Assembly (NCBI RefSeq): GCF_902806695.1
Contig: NZ_CADCXN010000064.1
Span: 1-39,559 of the forward strand
Length of the DNA: 39,559 nucleotides
Direction of reading: 5' to 3'
Source of the DNA: Candidatus Methylobacter favarea
Lineage (GTDB): Bacteria; Pseudomonadota; Gammaproteobacteria; Methylococcales; Methylomonadaceae
Of this stretch, positions 35,271 to 39,559 are shown one piece after another. The notes under the pieces are model-generated. The model saw only the letters and a list, made by a program, of their open reading frames with translations, did not search any database and was not told the origin of the DNA. The position numbers and the translations under genes are program-made. Each line of letters begins with the position of its first letter. The first letter of the stretch is position 1.

Positions 35271-36131
35271 GTGAATTTATTGATATTGGTTATCATCTTT
35301 ACAGCCGTCGGCGGCGTATTAAGCGTTATGGCAGCCTCGGTTTTTCTGTTATTGCAGGATAATCACAGGGATTATATTTTGCCGCACGGTATCAGCTTTG
35401 CCATTGGCGCATTACTGGCCGTTGCTTTTTGGGGCTTGATTCCTCAGGCTTTTGAAGAAGTCAAGCCGGAGCAGTTTCAGTCCTTGTCCGGGACAATTCT
35501 AGCAGGCGTGCTCGGCTTTTTTGTCCTGGAAAAACTGTTGATATGGCGGCATTGTCATTACGGCTGTTGTGAGGCGCATGGCGATGATGAACAGGAGAAT
35601 GAGCACGACCATAAACATAGCCATCACAGCCATGCCCATAAGTCGGCGGGCACGTTGATTATTCTGGGCGACGGCATACATAATTTTGTCGATGGAATAT
35701 TAATTGCTGCGGCATTTTTAACGGATGTCAAATTAGGCATAGTGACCAGTTTTGCAGTTGCGGCTCATGAAATTCCCCAGGAAGTAGGGGATTTTGCAAT
35801 TTTATTACATAGCGGTTATTCCAGAAACAAGGCTTTTTTTTACAATCTGCTGACCAGTCTAACAACGGTTCTGGGCGGTGTTACAGCTTATTTTTTGCTG
35901 GGGAATCTGCATGACAGCTTGCCTTACTTTCTGGCTTTGGCAGCTTCCAGCTTTATTTATATTGCGGTAGCTGATCTGATACCGTCGCTGCATAAAAAAA
36001 CCGATATGAAAACTTCCCTGCAACAAATTGCCTTGATTGTTGCGGGCGTGTTGCTGATTTGTTCACTGCACAGTATCGCTCATAATGTTGAAATGGCGGG
36101 TCAAGGCATTCCCCTGAGCAGAAATTCATAA
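35271..36131 (+). CDS. ZIP-family metal transporter
   Basis: This 286-residue inner-membrane protein starts at GTG 35271, four bases after the pgeF stop. It has about eight helices. The metal-site motifs are HNFVDG in helix IV and HEIPQEVGD in helix V. A His/Asp/Glu-rich loop (EHDHKHSHHSHAHK) lies between helices III and IV, as in zinc-transporting ZIPs. Import of zinc or another divalent metal is likely; direction and specificity are not shown by sequence. It is probably co-transcribed with rluD and pgeF. Confidence 0.9.
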   Translation: MNLLILVIIFTAVGGVLSVMAASVFLLLQDNHRDYILPHGISFAIGALLAVAFWGLIPQAFEEVKPEQFQSLSGTILAGVLGFFVLEKLLIWRHCHYGCCEAHGDDEQENEHDHKHSHHSHAHKSAGTLIILGDGIHNFVDGILIAAAFLTDVKLGIVTSFAVAAHEIPQEVGDFAILLHSGYSRNKAFFYNLLTSLTTVLGGVTAYFLLGNLHDSLPYFLALAASSFIYIAVADLIPSLHKKTDMKTSLQQIALIVAGVLLICSLHSIAHNVEMAGQGIPLSRNS

Positions 36132-36187
36132 GTTAAGGGTATAAAGCACAACGATGCCTTTTTTGTACTTCGTACTCTGGAGCACAT

Positions 36188-37831
<1,644 letters not shown>

Positions 37832-37893
37832 TTATTGTGACAATTAATCTAGTGCTAAAATACACCATAATTATTATCCAGTGTAATGAATAT

Positions 37894-38436
37894 ATGTGGC
37901 GAATTTTTTTATTGTTAGGTTGTGGTTTTTTTTCTCTTGTTGCATCGGCGGACAATAAAGTCTGGCTGTTAGTGGATACGACAGCGCTTACCATAGAAGT
38001 AAAAAAAGGCAACCAAACAATTGAAACCTTAAATGATATTGCTATTGGCCGAGGCGGAGCAGGACTTAAAACTCACCGGGGAGATAATATTACACCCTTC
38101 GGAAATTATAAGATTGGCTGGGTTGGACAACAAAGTTCATACCGGAAATTTTTTGGTTTAACCTATCCTTCTGTAGAAGATGCCCAAAATGCATTGATAC
38201 AGGGAGTTATTGATCGGGCAACCTATAATAATATTGTCACTGCGCATCGATACCATCAAGTTCCCCCCCAAAATACGCCTTTAGGCGGGCGCATCGGTAT
38301 TCATGGACTTGGGCGTGCTGATGCGGAAATTCATAAGACAATGAATTGGACTCATGGATGTATTGCCTTGACTAATAGACAGATTGACCATTTAAGTCAA
38401 TGGCTTGATAGAGGGACAGTAGTGAAAATAAAATAA
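37894..38436 (+). CDS. L,D-transpeptidase (YkuD family)
   Basis: The protein has 180 residues from the ATG at 37894, chosen because the signal peptide MWRIFLLLGCGFFSLVASA begins there; the frame opens at 37837. The YkuD catalytic motif is intact: GIHGLG followed by NWTHGCIALTN with nucleophile C156. It has no LysM or peptidoglycan-binding domain. Such enzymes form 3-3 cross-links or anchor Braun-type lipoproteins to peptidoglycan. An Lpp-like lipoprotein is encoded 85 bp downstream on the same strand, which makes the anchoring role attractive but unproven. Confidence 0.9.
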   Translation: MWRIFLLLGCGFFSLVASADNKVWLLVDTTALTIEVKKGNQTIETLNDIAIGRGGAGLKTHRGDNITPFGNYKIGWVGQQSSYRKFFGLTYPSVEDAQNALIQGVIDRATYNNIVTAHRYHQVPPQNTPLGGRIGIHGLGRADAEIHKTMNWTHGCIALTNRQIDHLSQWLDRGTVVKIK

Positions 38437-38521
38437 AACTGGAAAATATAACAAACAATGCTAGAATTATATTCAGCTATAAGGTCTTTTGTAGTAATCA
38501 CTCTCCAATAAGGAAAATAAT

Positions 38522-38800
38522 ATGAAAAAAGTAGTAAAATTGTCAATGATTGCTCTGGCTGCAAGCTTTGTAGTCGGTTGCGCAAGTACTTCAGATGTGG
38601 AAGGTTTACAATCACAAATTGATGGTTTGAAAACTTCTGTTGCCCAAGCATCCTCAGATGCCGCTAGTGCGCAAAGTGCAGCTTCAGATGCAGCAGCAAA
38701 AGCGGCAGCAGCAGAATCTGCGGCTAACCGTGCAGCTCAATATGCTCAAGATACAAATAGCAAACTGGATAGCATGTTCAAAAAATCAATGATGAAATAA
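38522..38800 (+). CDS. Lpp/OprI-like murein lipoprotein
   Basis: This 92-residue protein has a lipoprotein signal with lipobox VVGC (C20). The rest is a heptad-patterned helix (VEGLQSQIDGLKTSVAQ) that turns into an alanine zipper (DAASAQSAASDAAAKAAAA), as in OprI. It ends KKSMMK; the terminal Lys could be joined to peptidoglycan. AAGGA lies upstream of the ATG. A strong terminator follows. Its length and pattern fit the major outer-membrane lipoprotein class. Confidence 0.9.
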   Translation: MKKVVKLSMIALAASFVVGCASTSDVEGLQSQIDGLKTSVAQASSDAASAQSAASDAAAKAAAAESAANRAAQYAQDTNSKLDSMFKKSMMK

Positions 38801-38821
38801 CTTATCATTATTTTGGAGAAG

Positions 38822-38857
38822 AAAAAAGCCCGAAGATTTAATCTTCGGGCTTTTTTT
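38822..38857 (+). terminator. Strong intrinsic terminator after lpp-like gene
   Basis: AAAAAAGCCCGAAGAT and its exact complement ATCTTCGGGCTTTTTT form a long stem with a three-base loop and a run of seven Ts. It is the clearest terminator in the window. Confidence 0.95.
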
Positions 38858-38895
38858 AGTTATTTAGCTGCTTAATCAACTCGCCTTGGCTTGTT

Positions 38896-39078
38896 TCATG
38901 CCCAGGCCAAAAGGGCTACGAGGAACCTGCAAAAAGTCAAGCTTCGTGGCTTTACGGCATAGAATACCTCATACCTGTCGACTGTCCGTAGACGCGTTTT
39001 CTTGCCGGCACTTTCCAGCAATGGCATGAGCTGTTCAAATTGTTCTCGATTGATGTCGCTGGGATAAACTTTTCTCAT
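38896..39078 (-). pseudogene. Truncated IS5-type transposase N-terminus
   Basis: From the ATG at 39078 the frame reads MRKVYPSDINREQFEQLMPL and then a Lys/Arg-rich TVDRYEVFYAV segment, the N-terminal helix-rich domain of IS5-family transposases. After YEVFYAV the similarity stops abruptly and 18 unrelated residues precede the stop, so the catalytic domain is missing. An alternative minus-strand frame here (LDFLQVPRSPFGLGMKQ) may belong to whatever the deletion joined to it. Confidence 0.75.
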
Positions 39079-39119
39079 GCCCCTGTAATCAAACATATTT
39101 CGAAGATATTGAACAAACT

Positions 39120-39310
39120 CTTATAGTTCTTTTGAGCTGAACGCGGCGCCCTATGCAGAGGATGCAAAAACACCCGCCATTTTTCTAAGGACGCATCCAG
39201 CATCGACTGTAAAGACTCATCATCGGAAGCCAATAAAAATCGTCTTTTGCTATCCAGATTGTCCAACGCGCTGGCAAAATCATTGATATCGATCAGTGCG
39301 GGTTCATCAT
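39120..39310 (-). pseudogene. UvrD-like helicase fragment
   Basis: The minus strand reads YDEPALIDINDFASALDNLD, then KRRFLLASDDESLQSMLDAS and LEKWRVFLHPLHR. This matches the segment just before the Walker A motif of large UvrD-like helicases, in which xxxRVFLHPxQRxxV leads to GGAGTGKT. Here the match ends at HPLHR and runs into transposon-related sequence, so the ATPase core is lost. It is a remnant, probably broken by the adjacent transposase sequence. Confidence 0.6.
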
Positions 39311-39360
39311 AAGTGCTTTAAGCAAATGCTTTAACGCAAATTGATAAATAGTGACACTCA

Positions 39361-39559
39361 AATCGCCGATTGATGCAACGCGTCATCGACGCACACCAAA
39401 TGCTGTCTGGGGGTGTCCAGGCGGGCTTTCAAGCGCCGGATCAAACACGCCAGATCGGTGCCTTGCGCGCCGTCAAAGGTATGCAGTTCATCAACCACTA
39501 AAAATTTGAGCGTTTCTTCCGTGTTTTGCGCCCAAAGGGAATGATCCCTGGAGCGGATC
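39361..39559 (-). pseudogene. DEAD/DEAH-box helicase fragment, cut by window edge
   Basis: The minus-strand frame open from the window edge reads LKFLVVDELHTFDGAQGTDL then ACLIRRLKARLDTPRQHLVC, containing the Walker B box DELH typical of large DEAD/DEAH helicases often found in defence islands. The expected SAT motif after VCV is missing; instead VDDALHQSAI and a stop follow. The gene therefore appears truncated at its 3' side, while its 5' part lies outside the window. Confidence 0.65.

Overview
The window looks like chromosomal DNA from a gammaproteobacterium. Gene content and protein style resemble a denitrification-capable methanotroph of the Methylococcales, but no methane- or methanol-oxidation gene is present, so that placement is inference. 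Supporting points are an Entner-Doudoroff gene set, a Pseudomonas-like pst operon with enlarged PstC and PstA, a Gram-negative envelope set (BamD, an Lpp-like lipoprotein, an L,D-transpeptidase) and a heme d1 operon in the classic nirSCFDLGHJ order.

Layout. 1-573 has no recognisable gene. 574-4174 (+) holds a GlnK-type PII protein without amtB and a large AsmA-like DUF748 protein. 4186-10673 (-) is a compact nitrite-reductase operon: a divergent cytochrome cd1 (nirS-like), two small c-type cytochromes, nirF, the four AsnC-like genes nirD/L/G/H and the radical SAM gene nirJ. A 25-bp perfect palindrome overlaps its probable promoter. 10806-11081 (-) encodes a small Tyr/Asp-rich lipoprotein. 11577-13544 (+) is an FAD oxidoreductase-Rieske-DUF4383 fusion. 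13852-14139 (-) is a small secreted protein, followed by a decayed IS5-family element (14211-14860) with intact 15-bp terminal repeats and a TAA target duplication.

14927-20386 (-) carries zwf, edd, eda and gltA, linking glucose-6-phosphate oxidation and the Entner-Doudoroff route to the entry of the TCA cycle. 20645-23271 holds a small CPVC thioredoxin-fold protein, a secreted helical protein, a TauE/SafE permease and a FUN14-like membrane protein. 23320-32525 is a phosphate region: a CHAD-domain protein, a SixA-type histidine phosphatase, and then pstS-pstC-pstA-pstB-phoU behind a clear Pho-box promoter.

32603-38800 is housekeeping and envelope: bamD, rluD, pgeF, a ZIP metal transporter, phosphoglucomutase, an L,D-transpeptidase and an Lpp-like lipoprotein closed by a strong terminator. 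38866-39559 is debris: a truncated IS5-type transposase and fragments of two helicase genes.

No CRISPR array, tRNA, rRNA or intact mobile element was seen. The items most worth following up are the unusual NirS-like enzyme and its palindromic operator, the Rieske-DUF4383 fusion with an internal start, an in-frame palindromic insertion in pgeF, and the CHAD-SixA-Pst neighbourhood.
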